DNA from: Sinosporangium album
Lineage (GTDB): Bacteria; Actinomycetota; Actinomycetes; Streptosporangiales; Streptosporangiaceae
Reading direction: 5' to 3'
DNA length: 64,000 bases
Assembly: GCF_900100605.1 (NCBI RefSeq)
Contig: NZ_FNCN01000004.1
Span: forward strand, 248,001 to 312,000
In this document: in pieces, positions 16,873 to 25,260 of the stretch
Layout: each line of letters opens with the position of its first letter
How positions within the stretch are numbered: position 1 is the stretch's first letter
Translations under genes and position numbers: made by a program
The notes under the pieces: model-generated
Told to the model about the DNA's origin: nothing
What the model saw: only the letters and a program-made list of their open reading frames with translations
Databases searched by the model: none

Positions 16873-18303
16873 ATGTTTGAATACGCACCGGCGCCAGAGT
16901 CGCGCGATGTCGTCGACATCAAACCCTCCTACGACCTTTTCATCAACGGCGAATGGGTCGAATCGCTCGGCTACGAGCGGATCAAGACGGTCGACCCCGC
17001 CTCGGAAGAGATCCTGTCGGAGGTCGCGCACGCGACCGAGGCCGACGTCGATCGCGCCGTCCAGGCGGCGCGCAAGGCATACGACGAGGTCTGGGGTGTA
17101 CTGCCCGGCCGGGAACGGGCCAAGTACCTCTTCCGCATCGCCCGGATCATCCAGGAGCGGGCCCGGGAACTCGCCGTCCTCGAAACCCTCGACAACGGCA
17201 AGCCGATCCGCGAGTCGCGGGACGTGGACATCCCACTCGTCGCGGCGCACTTCTTCTACTACGCGGGCTGGGCCGACAAACTGAAATACGCTGGCTTCGG
17301 GGAGCGGCCGAGGCCGCTCGGCGTGGCCGCGCAGGTCATCCCGTGGAACTTCCCGCTGCTCATGCTGGCCTGGAAGATCGCCCCCGCGCTGGCCTGCGGC
17401 AACACCGTCGTGCTCAAGCCCGCCGAGACCACCCCCCTGACCGCGCTGGCCTTCGCCGAGATCTGCCGCCAGGCCGACCTGCCGCCCGGTGTCGTCAACA
17501 TCGTCACCGGCGCCGGGGATACCGGTTCGGCCCTCGTCCGCCACCCCGACGTCGACAAGGTCGCCTTCACCGGCTCCACCGAGGTCGGACGGCTTATCGC
17601 CCGGCAGGTCGCCGGGACCGGCAAAAGGCTCACTCTCGAACTCGGCGGCAAGGCCGCCAACATCGTTTTCGACGACGCGGCCGTCGACCAGGCCGTCGAA
17701 GGCATCGTCAACGGCATCTTCTTCAACCAGGGACACGTCTGCTGCGCCGGATCGCGGCTCCTGGTCCAGGAGTCCGCCGCCACCGCCGTGCTGGACGCGT
17801 TGAAACGCCGCATGGCCACCCTCCGCCTCGGTGACCCGCTCGACAAGAACACCGACATCGGCGCGATCAACTCGGCCGCCCAGCTCGCGAAGATCCGCGA
17901 ACTGTCGGACGCGGGAGAGGCCGAGGGCGCGGAACGCTGGGCGCCGGCCTGCCCGCTCCCGGAGCGGGGCTACTGGTTCCCCCCGACGGTCTTCACGGGC
18001 GTGGCGCAGTCGCACCGCATCGCCCGTGAGGAGATCTTCGGCCCGGTGCTGTCCGTTCTCACCTTCCGCACCCCCGCCGAAGCCGTGGAGAAAGCCAACA
18101 ACACGCCTTACGGGCTGTCGGCGGGCATCTGGACCGAGAAGGGCTCACGCATCCTGTGGATGGCCGACCGCCTGCGGGCCGGCGTCGTATGGGCCAACAC
18201 GTTCAACCGGTTCGACCCGGCGTCGCCGTTCGGCGGCTACAAGGAATCCGGCTACGGCCGGGAGGGTGGAGTGCACGGATTGGAGGCGTATCTCGATGTG
18301 TGA
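16873..18303 (+). CDS. NAD(P)-dependent aldehyde dehydrogenase
   Basis: A 476-residue soluble aldehyde dehydrogenase. Visible: the cofactor/active-site loop V-I-P-W-N-F-P, F-T-G-S-T-E-V-G of the NAD site, the general-base glutamate in L-E-L-G-G-K-A-A-N-I-V, the catalytic cysteine in Q-G-H-V-C-C-A-G-S-R, and E-E-I-F-G-P-V-L-S-V. All catalytic residues are present. It starts at ATG 16873, 8 bp after deoC, so the genes form one operon. A likely role is oxidation of acetaldehyde from the aldolase, but substrate specificity cannot be read from the sequence. Confidence 0.94.
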   Translation: MFEYAPAPESRDVVDIKPSYDLFINGEWVESLGYERIKTVDPASEEILSEVAHATEADVDRAVQAARKAYDEVWGVLPGRERAKYLFRIARIIQERARELAVLETLDNGKPIRESRDVDIPLVAAHFFYYAGWADKLKYAGFGERPRPLGVAAQVIPWNFPLLMLAWKIAPALACGNTVVLKPAETTPLTALAFAEICRQADLPPGVVNIVTGAGDTGSALVRHPDVDKVAFTGSTEVGRLIARQVAGTGKRLTLELGGKAANIVFDDAAVDQAVEGIVNGIFFNQGHVCCAGSRLLVQESAATAVLDALKRRMATLRLGDPLDKNTDIGAINSAAQLAKIRELSDAGEAEGAERWAPACPLPERGYWFPPTVFTGVAQSHRIAREEIFGPVLSVLTFRTPAEAVEKANNTPYGLSAGIWTEKGSRILWMADRLRAGVVWANTFNRFDPASPFGGYKESGYGREGGVHGLEAYLDV

Positions 18304-18482
18304 TCACCGTAGGGCCCGGCGCGCGGCGCGGCGGGCACAGAGCACCCGCGGCCACGGATACGCCAGAGCGGGCCGTCCGCGGCTCCGGGGATGGTTCGCC
18401 CACCGTTGCGGCGTGAGCAGGTGCGCTCACGTCTTCGTCCCGGAGCGGTCGGCTGAGCAGAGCATGTGGAGAGGACGCGGCG

Positions 18483-19364
18483 ATGAGTAGGGCTTCCCGG
18501 GGCGACGCCGAGCGGCCTGCCCGACTGAGCGTGCGCAAGACCTACAAACTGTTCATCGGCGGGGCCTTCCCGCGTTCGGAGAGCGGAAGGGCATACGCCG
18601 TGTCCTCCACGAAGGGCGACTTCCTGGCCAACGCCTCCCGCGCCTCGCGCAAGGACGCGCGCGACGCGGTGGCCGCCGCCCGCAAGGCGTTCCCCGGCTG
18701 GTCGGGCGCCACGCCGTACAACCGGGGGCAGATCCTCTACCGCGTCGCCGAGATGCTGGAGGGGCGCCGCGCGCAGTTCGCCGCCGAACTCGACGGCGTG
18801 CCGTCGAAGAAAGCCGGCGAGCTCGTCGACGCCGCCGTCGACCGGCTCGTGTGGTACGCGGGGTGGTCGGACAAGATCGGCGCCGTGCGCGGCGCCGCCA
18901 ACCCGGTGGCGGGGCCGTACTTCAACCTCTCCTCGCCCGAGCCGACGGGCGTCGTCGCCGTGATCGCCCCCGACGAGCCGCTTCTCGGCCTCGTGTCGGT
19001 CATCGCCCCCGCCATCGTCACCGGCAACACGTGCGTGGTCGTCGCCTCCGAACGCGCGCCCCTGCCGTCCATCACCCTGGCCGAGGTGCTCGCCACCTCC
19101 GACCTGCCCGGCGGCGTCGTCAACATCCTCACCGGCTTCACCGGTGAACTCGCCCCCTGGCTCGCCTCCCACATGGACGTCAACGCCATCGACCTCACCG
19201 GGGTCACCGACCCGGACCTCGCCCGCCGCTGCGAGGGGGACGCCGCGGAGAACCTCAAACGGGTCCTGCGGCCGAAGCCCTCCGACTGGTCCGAGGAGCC
19301 CGACCTCACACGCATGACGGCCTTCCTGGAGACCAAGACCGTCTGGCATCCGATCGGCGTCTGA
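18483..19364 (+). CDS. Short aldehyde-dehydrogenase-like protein lacking the catalytic domain
   Basis: A 293-residue protein that matches only the N-terminal (cofactor-binding) part of aldehyde dehydrogenases: Y-K-L-F-I-G-G-A-F near the start, V-V-A-V-I-A-P, L-P-G-G-V-V-N-I-L-T-G-F. It then diverges and ends before the catalytic cysteine region. The N-F-P motif is replaced by D-E-P, and no C-A-G-S-R-like motif exists. The frame is intact with normal codon use, so it is a shortened protein and not a broken gene. I recall similar short partners next to deoC in other actinomycetes. It may be a structural or regulatory partner of the upstream dehydrogenase, 179 bp away. Confidence 0.85.
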   Translation: MSRASRGDAERPARLSVRKTYKLFIGGAFPRSESGRAYAVSSTKGDFLANASRASRKDARDAVAAARKAFPGWSGATPYNRGQILYRVAEMLEGRRAQFAAELDGVPSKKAGELVDAAVDRLVWYAGWSDKIGAVRGAANPVAGPYFNLSSPEPTGVVAVIAPDEPLLGLVSVIAPAIVTGNTCVVVASERAPLPSITLAEVLATSDLPGGVVNILTGFTGELAPWLASHMDVNAIDLTGVTDPDLARRCEGDAAENLKRVLRPKPSDWSEEPDLTRMTAFLETKTVWHPIGV

Positions 19365-19371
19365 ACCGCCT

Positions 19372-19410
19372 GAACACCCCTTGTCCACAGCCTGTGGACA
19401 AGGGGTGTTC
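19372..19410. terminator. Perfect 39-nt palindrome: terminator containing two opposed DnaA-box sequences
   Basis: The 19-nt arms GAACACCCCTTGTCCACAG and its exact reverse complement flank one central C, starting 7 bp after the stop of the short dehydrogenase. It would form a very stable hairpin terminator without a T tract. Each arm contains TTGTCCACA, the high-GC actinomycete form of the DnaA box (19381-19389 forward, 19393-19401 reverse). Confidence 0.85.
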
Positions 19411-19658
19411 GCATCTCACGGGCAATGCCCCGACGATCCAGTCGCACAGCCACGGGAAGGCGGTGGGCGAATGTGCAGGCCGGGGTTGCCGCGCCAGGCA
19501 CGATCACGACCTGCCCGCCGTCCGGACTCCACAAGGCACGCGAATTTCAGATGTGGCTTCATGAGCCATCAATAACCGGGCCTTAAGGCCGGATACGGCC
19601 CAAAAGTATTTGGTGGGGAAGTGATGTACGGCTGCGCCGTACCGCCTTTTCCCCAGGG

Positions 19659-19667
19659 TGTGGACAA
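19659..19667 (-). promoter_or_regulatory. Third DnaA-box-like site
   Basis: TGTGGACAA, the reverse complement of TTGTCCACA, lies about 260 bp from the palindromic pair and just beyond the stop of the next gene. The interval 19411-19658 shows no gene. Confidence 0.5.
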
Positions 19668-19682
19668 AAACGTGAGCCCGGG

Positions 19683-20261
19683 TCAGCGGCTTTGGAGGGC
19701 GTCCAGGGCGATGGCCATCGCGATGACAAGGCGGCGGTCGAGGCGAGGCTCGTTGATGGTGACCACATAGCGGTCGGTCACGCCCCAGCGGCGTTCACAC
19801 GAGAAGGCGACGCCGTTCCCGGACTGAAAGTCGAAGTGGTACGGCAGCCAGGACAGCCAGCCGACGACGCGGCGAATGAGGGCGACGGCGAGTCGGCGTT
19901 CGACGCCGGTGAGGGTGGGCAGGCCGGCCTGCTCGTAGTGCCAGGTGGAGCGGAGCAGGGAGGAGGCGAAGTCCTTGCGGAAAGAGCCGATGGGGGCACC
20001 GCCGTGGTCGACGACGTCGTAGCCGCTGCCGAGGTCTATGACGTTGCGGGCTTTAAAGCCCGTCAGGACCTGCTGCCGGGAGTCGTCGGTGTAAATCGTG
20101 ACCTGTTCCTTGAAGGCCATCCGCTTTTGTTCGGCGAAGGCGATGGCGGGGCCTTCGGAGCCGTCGGGCTCGACGAGGTGAACCGTGTAGCGGTTGACCA
20201 GCAGAGTGATTTTCTGGCGGACGATCAGCCTTTGCTGCGCCTGGAGGTCGATGGATTTCAA
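19683..20261 (-). CDS. LURP-one-related (Tubby/scramblase-like) protein
   Basis: A 192-residue soluble protein with the beta-rich pattern of the LURP-one/YxjI family: R-Q-K-I-T-L-L-V-N-R-Y, F-A-E-Q-K-R-M-A-F-K-E-Q-V-T-I-Y-T-D, G-S-G-Y-D-V-V-D and I-G-S-F-R-K-D. The family shares the fold of Tubby and phospholipid scramblase; its biochemical role in bacteria is unknown. The start is a TTG at 20261, chosen because GAGGAG lies just upstream; a TTG at 20294 in the same frame has no such site. No membrane segment. It is divergent from the small membrane protein gene. Confidence 0.8.
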   Translation of the reverse strand: MKSIDLQAQQRLIVRQKITLLVNRYTVHLVEPDGSEGPAIAFAEQKRMAFKEQVTIYTDDSRQQVLTGFKARNVIDLGSGYDVVDHGGAPIGSFRKDFASSLLRSTWHYEQAGLPTLTGVERRLAVALIRRVVGWLSWLPYHFDFQSGNGVAFSCERRWGVTDRYVVTINEPRLDRRLVIAMAIALDALQSR

Positions 20262-20351
20262 GGATCTCCTCGCGGGGGTTGTTTCAGGGTTCAACGAAGG
20301 TCAAGAAGGGAAGTTCCCAACGTTTCTGGATGTGTCGGATGACGCTGGCAC

Positions 20352-20816
20352 ATGTGCGCGTCAAGCACAATGGTCGATGTGTCAAATGAGTCTTCACGCC
20401 CCTCGCACTCCGAACCGGATGATCTTTCCCATATCGATCCACGTGACCAGCCTGCCGAGTTCGGTTCGACGGTCGGCTTGACGGTCGGGGCGGCGGTGCT
20501 GATCACCGCGGTGATCGCCTTCTTCGGGACCCCCGGCGGACCGGGAGGCGTCAAGTGGATGCTCCTGGGCCCGATCGGCCTGGTGCTGCTGGAAGTGATC
20601 GTCCACGATGTGTGGTGGCGACGCTGGTGGGGGGCGCTGCCCGGCGCGGTCGCCGGCCTGGTGATCTACTTTGAGGGCCGTGCCACGATCTCCGACATCC
20701 TCGGGGAGTCCTGGGCGGGCCATGTGGCGTACGTGCTGGCCTGGGCGGCCTTTGCGGCGATCTTCGCCTACGCCAGCCGGTGGCCCCGGACCGACTTCTC
20801 CGCCCAGACCCGCTGA
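20352..20816 (+). CDS. Small multi-span membrane protein, unknown function
   Basis: A 154-residue protein: a polar N-terminal tail of about 40 residues, then four hydrophobic segments (V-G-A-A-V-L-I-T-A-V-I, M-L-L-G-P-I-G-L-V-L-L, G-A-L-P-G-A-V-A-G-L-V-I-Y, and V-A-Y-V-L-A-W-A-A-F). A W-W-R-R-W-W cluster lies between spans two and three. I do not recognise a family. Neither ATG at 20352 nor 20370 has a ribosome-binding site, so the start is uncertain and may be leaderless. It converges with uppP. Confidence 0.65.
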   Translation: MCASSTMVDVSNESSRPSHSEPDDLSHIDPRDQPAEFGSTVGLTVGAAVLITAVIAFFGTPGGPGGVKWMLLGPIGLVLLEVIVHDVWWRRWWGALPGAVAGLVIYFEGRATISDILGESWAGHVAYVLAWAAFAAIFAYASRWPRTDFSAQTR

Positions 20817-20847
20817 GCAGCCACGCCGTACAGCGTTTGCAGGTGGG

Positions 20848-21666
20848 TTACAGGAGGCCGAAGCTCACGGCGCCGATGATGATCAGCCCGAGGACGATGC
20901 GGTAGACCACGAACAGGGTGAACCTGTGTGAGCTGATGTACTTCAGGAACCAGGCGATGGCCATGTAGCCGACCGCGAACGACACCAAGGTGGCGACGAT
21001 CGTCGGCCCCCAGTTCGGAGCCCGGCCGCTGCCGATCTCCGAGAGCTCGTACAGCCCCGACATCAGCACGGCGGGGATGGCCAGCAGGAACGAGTAGCGG
21101 GCGGCCTCCTCCCGGCGGTAGTTGAGCAACAGTCCCGCGCTGATGGTGCCGCCCGAACGCGACACGCCGGGCACCAGAGCCAGCGACTGGGCCAGGCCGT
21201 ACGTGAGCGCGTGGCGCATGTTGAGGTCGCGGTGCAGTTCGAGCCGGTTGCCCGCCAAACGGTCCGCCAGCCACAGGAACAGGGCGAACACGATCAACGT
21301 CACCCCGATGATCCGAAGGTCACGGAACGTGGTCTCGATCGTGTCCTTGAACGCGATGCCCAGCACGCCAATCGGGATGCTGCCGAAGATGACATACCAC
21401 CCCATGCGGGCCGCCGGGTCCTTCCTCAGGTCCGGCGTCCAGAGAGACCGCGTCCAGGTCGAGACAATGGTCCAGATCTCGCGCCTGAAATAGATCAGAA
21501 CCGCCGCCTCCGTGCCCAGTTGGATCACGGCGGTGAAAGCCGCTCCGGGATCCTGCCACCCGAAAAACGCGGAAACCACCCGGACATGAGCACTCGACGA
21601 GATCGGAAGAAACTCCGTCACGCCCTGCAGGACGCCGAGCACCAGCGCCTCGAACCAGCCGATCAC
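20848..21666 (-). CDS. uppP: Undecaprenyl-diphosphatase
   Basis: A 272-residue membrane enzyme that dephosphorylates undecaprenyl diphosphate to recycle the lipid carrier of cell-wall synthesis; overexpression gives bacitracin resistance. Both active-site motifs are present: Q-G-V-T-E-F-L-P-I-S-S-S-A-H near the N-terminus and P-G-V-S-R-S-G-G-T in the middle, with about eight membrane helices. The GTG at 21666 is chosen: it is preceded by a G-rich ribosome-binding site and gives the family N-terminus V-I-G-W-F-E-A-L-V-L-G. The longer frame to 21717 adds an unrelated basic tail. Confidence 0.96.
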   Translation of the reverse strand: MIGWFEALVLGVLQGVTEFLPISSSAHVRVVSAFFGWQDPGAAFTAVIQLGTEAAVLIYFRREIWTIVSTWTRSLWTPDLRKDPAARMGWYVIFGSIPIGVLGIAFKDTIETTFRDLRIIGVTLIVFALFLWLADRLAGNRLELHRDLNMRHALTYGLAQSLALVPGVSRSGGTISAGLLLNYRREEAARYSFLLAIPAVLMSGLYELSEIGSGRAPNWGPTIVATLVSFAVGYMAIAWFLKYISSHRFTLFVVYRIVLGLIIIGAVSFGLL

Positions 21667-21817
21667 CCTCGGCCCCTTTCCCCGATGAGGAAGCCTTTGA
21701 CCACGCAGAGTGACCAATGGAACGTGAGGTTAGCGGAAATATGTGAACGCCTGTCGTCCTCACGGTGACGGCTCAGGCGTAGTCATCGGTGAAGTACCGA
21801 AACGGAGGGCGGGCGCG

Positions 21818-22315
21818 ATGAGCGATGGGTTCGCAGACTACGTGGCGCAACGCCACGCACGGCTGTGCCGTACTGCCTATCTGCTGACCCGCGACTGGGG
21901 AACCGCCGAGGACCTCGTGCAGACGGCGCTGGCGAAGGCATGGGGGGCGTGGCGGCGGATCGAGGGCGACCCCGACCCCTATGTCTACCGGATCATCGCC
22001 AACACACACGCCTCCTGGTGGCGGCGGCGCTGGCGGGGCGAGGTGCCGACCGAGGTCATCCCCGACGTGGTCGAATCTCGCGATTTCACCCATGAGGTGA
22101 ACCAGCGGGACGCCCTGTGGACGGCGATCGGAGGGCTGTCCCGGCGGCAGCGCGCGGTGGTCGTTCTGCACTACTTCGAGGAGATGACGCTTCCGCAGGT
22201 GGCGGAGGTGCTCGGCTGCTCTCTCAGCACGGTGAAGACCCAGGCGGCCCGGGCCCTGGCCCGGTTGCGCGTCAACGGCGGGGTGCGGGAAATACGGGAG
22301 ACGGTGAAGGGCTGA
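21818..22315 (+). CDS. ECF sigma factor, SigE family
   Basis: A 165-residue extracytoplasmic-function sigma factor. Region 2 is seen as A-Y-L-L-T-R-D-W-G-T-A-E-D-L-V-Q-T-A-L (core binding, -10 recognition) and region 4 as L-S-R-R-Q-R-A-V-V-V-L-H-Y-F-E-E-M-T and S-L-S-T-V-K-T-Q-A-A-R-A-L-A-R-L. The length and the sequence Y-V-A-Q-R-H-A-R-L near the start fit the SigE-type group common in actinomycetes. GGAGG precedes the ATG. The next gene starts 6 bp after the stop and encodes a single-span membrane protein, presumably its partner. Confidence 0.94.
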   Translation: MSDGFADYVAQRHARLCRTAYLLTRDWGTAEDLVQTALAKAWGAWRRIEGDPDPYVYRIIANTHASWWRRRWRGEVPTEVIPDVVESRDFTHEVNQRDALWTAIGGLSRRQRAVVVLHYFEEMTLPQVAEVLGCSLSTVKTQAARALARLRVNGGVREIRETVKG

Positions 22316-22321
22316 TCAGGG

Positions 22322-23392
22322 ATGAGCTATACGGAACAAGATCTGCGGAAAGTGCTCGCCGAGCGCAGCACGGGCGGTGACGGGGGTCCCGCCCGGCTGG
22401 ACGCGATCGCCAGGAAGGGGCGCGCTCTGCGACGGCGGCGACGCTGGGCCGCCGGGTTGACCGTCGTGGCGGTGGCGGCGACGGGGGCGTCCCTGCTGTC
22501 ACCGCTACTCCGGGATACCGCGACAGTGGAGGTCGCGGCGCCGGTCACGGCGCAGCCGCCGCGTGAGGAGGGGAAACGGCTGGCGGGGGCGCGTTATGAG
22601 ACGGCGGGCGAACTGCGTCGGGTGACGTTGACCCCGCTCAGTGCCAAGACCTCTTTCCGCGTGAGCTGCATCGCCGGGCTGCGGGTCTTCATTCGCCAGG
22701 AGAACGCGGTGCAGTCCGATCTGTGCGGCAGCCTGACCAACGGCGGTCCGCAGTTGCACATGATGGGGTCGTTGACCACCCGCCCCGGCGTGCCGATCAC
22801 GGTGGACGTCGTGGCCCTGCCCGCGAAAGCGGTCGATGGAGATCCACAGGACGGCGCGGCGGAGATGGAACGGCTGCTGAAAGCGGTACGGCCGACGCCC
22901 TCCCTGTGGGAGGTCGCCGTACACGACGGCGGCATCTCGACCCGCTCCTGCTCCCCGGACATCTGCGACTCGGGAACCCTGCCCGCCGGGGGCGGCGAGG
23001 ACAACCTCGCGGGGCTGCCGCCGAGCAACGGGACTGTCCCGAAGTCCTCCTCCATGGTGGGCAAGGCGGTGAAGGTGGTGGACGCGGACGGCATGGCGAG
23101 CAGGACCGTCATCCGCTGCCCGGGCACCGACCTGCACGCCTACCTGTGGGAGAAGGACCGTCTCGTGATGTCGGCACCGTGCGGTGCCACGCCCGCGATC
23201 TGGGACGATCCACGGCCAGCCTCGCACACGCTGCGCGCCATGGTGGTGCCGAAGGCGCTGGTCCGGGACGGTGACGCCCCGGAGCCCGCCGATCTCCAGC
23301 AGCGGGTCAAGCCCGAGACCGGGCCCAGGTGGACGGTGGCAGTGCAGCCGGTCCCTGCCGGGCCGGTCGCGCCGCCACCGGTCGGCGACTGA
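22322..23392 (+). CDS. Single-span membrane protein, probable sigma-factor partner
   Basis: A 356-residue protein with a cytoplasmic N-terminus of about 40 residues (M-S-Y-T-E-Q-D-L-R-K-V-L-A-E-R-S, then R-K-G-R-A-L-R-R-R-R-R), one membrane helix at about 42-62 (W-A-A-G-L-T-V-V-A-V-A-A), and a large exported part with several cysteines (C-I-A-G, D-L-C-G, C-S-P-D-I-C, R-C-P-G, A-P-C-G). It follows an ECF sigma gene by 6 bp. Known SigE-group sigma factors are often co-encoded with such membrane proteins, so an anti-sigma or sensor role is likely by context. There is no zinc-finger (ZAS) motif, so the inhibitory mechanism is not evident. It ends at a strong terminator. Confidence 0.8.
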   Translation: MSYTEQDLRKVLAERSTGGDGGPARLDAIARKGRALRRRRRWAAGLTVVAVAATGASLLSPLLRDTATVEVAAPVTAQPPREEGKRLAGARYETAGELRRVTLTPLSAKTSFRVSCIAGLRVFIRQENAVQSDLCGSLTNGGPQLHMMGSLTTRPGVPITVDVVALPAKAVDGDPQDGAAEMERLLKAVRPTPSLWEVAVHDGGISTRSCSPDICDSGTLPAGGGEDNLAGLPPSNGTVPKSSSMVGKAVKVVDADGMASRTVIRCPGTDLHAYLWEKDRLVMSAPCGATPAIWDDPRPASHTLRAMVVPKALVRDGDAPEPADLQQRVKPETGPRWTVAVQPVPAGPVAPPPVGD

Positions 23393-23403
23393 CGTCGCCG
23401 GGA

Positions 23404-23433
23404 GGGCCCGTGCCGGTTGTACGGCACGGGCCC
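23404..23433. terminator. Bidirectional terminator
   Basis: GGGCCCGTGCCG and its exact reverse complement around a 6-nt loop, between two convergent genes. Confidence 0.85.
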
Positions 23434-23485
23434 GTGATCTTGGCGTTGGCGTCCGCTTCGCGGGGCGTACGCCGTCGGCGAAGGA

Positions 23486-25027
23486 TCAGTGCGCGGCGTG
23501 TTCGGGGATGGCGCGGGGGGCGGACGCCGCCTCCGCGGCGGGGGCGTTCCGCGGGGGGATGCCGGACAGGTCGTAGGCGTATGTCGCCGTCGCGGCGGCG
23601 ACCGCGTCGGAGTTCACGTCGAGGGCGGTCGTGTTGACGTTCGCGATGCTGTCGCAGGGGGTGTGGTAGCAGGGGTCGAACGGTGCTCCGGCGGTGCCGC
23701 CGAACAGTGCGGCCTGTTCGGGGGTTTTGATGCCTTCGCCGCCGGTGAACAGGCCGCCGGCGGGGATGCCGGTCTCGATGAACGGCCCGTAGTCCGAGCG
23801 TCCGCTGAAGTCGGTGCCGGCGAAGGGCAGCCCGCGCTTCTGGTAGAAGCGCTCGAACGTCTTCTCGATCTGGGCGGACCCGGGTGGGCCTGCGGGGGCC
23901 CCGACGGCGTCGGAGTTGTCGCCGTCGTAGATGAAGTAGCCGAAGTTCGGCGAGCCGATCATGTCGAAGTTGAGGTAGAGCTTGATCCGGTCGTGCTCGG
24001 CCCGGGACAGGCCCTGGACGTATTGCGTGGAGCCCAGAAGGCCCAGCTCCTCGGCTCCCCAGAAGGCGAACCTGACCTTGTGGCGCACGGGGAAGTGGCG
24101 CAGTTGCAGGGCCGTTTCCAGGACGCCCGCGGTGCCGCTGGCGTTGTCGTTGATGCCGGCGCCCTCGTGGACGCTGTCCAGGTGTGCCCCGACCACGACG
24201 ACCTTGTCGGGGTCGCCGGTGCGCGTCTCGGCGAGCACGTTTTTGGTGCGGCCGACGTCGACCCTGGTGGTGGTTTTCACGTGGAGCCGGGTGCCGGGGG
24301 AGGCGGCGAGTTCGTTGCCGACCGCGAAGTCGGCGAAGACGACGGGGAAACCGTACCGCCATTCACCGATGTCGAAGGCGTAGGAGTCGGTGCGTCCGGG
24401 CTGGCCTTCGTTGAAGAAGACCACGGCCGCGGCTCCGGCCGCCTTGGCGTTGTCGGCTTTCTGCTGGTAGGGGCAGGTGCCGCGCTGGATGAGGGCGATC
24501 CGTCCGGGCATGAATCCCGCGAAGTCGGCGGCCTCGCATCCCGCGGTGGAGGTGTTCGGGTTCGGGCCCGGAGGCAGGACCGCGTCGATGACCTGGACCT
24601 CGGCGGTGACGTCGCCGGAGCCCGAGGAGGTCACGGTCAGGAAGTCGACGCCGGGCGCGTAGGTTTTGGCGTTGGGGGAGACCTGTTCGAGCACGGGAGG
24701 AGCGAGTTCGGCCCAGCCGGTGGGGAACTCGACGTCCGTCGTGGTGACACGGTATCCAGCCTTGCGCAACTTCGAGGAGACATACTCGACGGACTTGTCG
24801 TAGCCGGCGCTTCCGGCCGCGCGGTTTCCACCGTTCGCGTCCGCGATTCTCTGGAATTCCCGCAGGTGCTTGGTGACGTTCGCGCCTTTGACTTTCTTTG
24901 TGAGAAGTACGGCGACCGCGTCGGAGACGGGGCTCGCTTGGGCCGCCGGGGCCACGGCGAGCGGGAGGGTGATAACCGTTGCCAATGCGAGAGCATGAAC
25001 CACGCGTCGTCGGAGGTTCAGGCGCAT
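23486..25027 (-). CDS. Secreted M28-family zinc aminopeptidase with PA domain
   Basis: A 513-residue exported peptidase resembling Streptomyces griseus aminopeptidase. The signal peptide ends at A-Q-A (about residue 31). A PA (protease-associated) insert around 150-250 shows P-G-R-I-A-L-I-Q-R-G-T-C-P and A-A-V-V-F-F-N-E. The M28 catalytic domain has the zinc ligands and bases in G-A-H-L-D-S, I-N-D-N-A-S-G, W-G-A-E-E-L-G, N-F-D-M-I-G and H-T-P-C-D, and F-S-G-R-S-D-Y lines the active site. The ATG at 25027 has GGAGGAG upstream; the longer frame to 25084 is rejected. The protein is expected to trim N-terminal residues from extracellular peptides. The upstream leader contains inverted repeats. 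Confidence 0.95.
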   Translation of the reverse strand: MRLNLRRRVVHALALATVITLPLAVAPAAQASPVSDAVAVLLTKKVKGANVTKHLREFQRIADANGGNRAAGSAGYDKSVEYVSSKLRKAGYRVTTTDVEFPTGWAELAPPVLEQVSPNAKTYAPGVDFLTVTSSGSGDVTAEVQVIDAVLPPGPNPNTSTAGCEAADFAGFMPGRIALIQRGTCPYQQKADNAKAAGAAAVVFFNEGQPGRTDSYAFDIGEWRYGFPVVFADFAVGNELAASPGTRLHVKTTTRVDVGRTKNVLAETRTGDPDKVVVVGAHLDSVHEGAGINDNASGTAGVLETALQLRHFPVRHKVRFAFWGAEELGLLGSTQYVQGLSRAEHDRIKLYLNFDMIGSPNFGYFIYDGDNSDAVGAPAGPPGSAQIEKTFERFYQKRGLPFAGTDFSGRSDYGPFIETGIPAGGLFTGGEGIKTPEQAALFGGTAGAPFDPCYHTPCDSIANVNTTALDVNSDAVAAATATYAYDLSGIPPRNAPAAEAASAPRAIPEHAAH

Positions 25028-25070
25028 GTGATCTCCTCCAGGAAGAAGTGAGATGACGATCCCCCGAGAT

Positions 25071-25089
25071 GAGCCTTTCCCCAAGGCTC
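25071..25089. promoter_or_regulatory. Short hairpin in the peptidase upstream region
   Basis: GAGCCTT-tcccc-AAGGCTC, about 45-62 bp upstream of the peptidase start codon. Could be leader structure or operator. Confidence 0.45.
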
Positions 25090-25110
25090 AGAGTGCCTAT
25101 GGGAACTTAT

Positions 25111-25166
25111 CCTGATAAAGCGTGATCGCATAGTGCTTTGGGGTGATTCTCGACCGTTTTATCAGG
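25111..25166. promoter_or_regulatory. Spaced inverted repeat between divergent genes
   Basis: CCTGATAAA (25111-25119) and TTTATCAGG (25158-25166) are exact reverse complements 38 bp apart, in the gap between the leftward peptidase and the rightward HAD gene. The near-copies GGCTCAGAGTGCC (25085) and GGCTCGGAGTGCG (25165) are direct repeats around it. The AT-rich arms stand out in this DNA and suggest a looping or two-site operator. Confidence 0.45.
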
Positions 25167-25260
25167 CTCGGAGTGCGGGTCGGAGTCAACCCCCTGTACG
25201 GTCCCCGCGTCGGGCGCCCTCTCCGGACCACATCACCGGGCGCGGCCGGGGAGGGGCAAG

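Noticed and set aside
23489-25051. 520-codon open frame antisense to the secreted M28 peptidase
   Set aside because: Mirror of the peptidase codons, no domain pattern, no ribosome-binding site.
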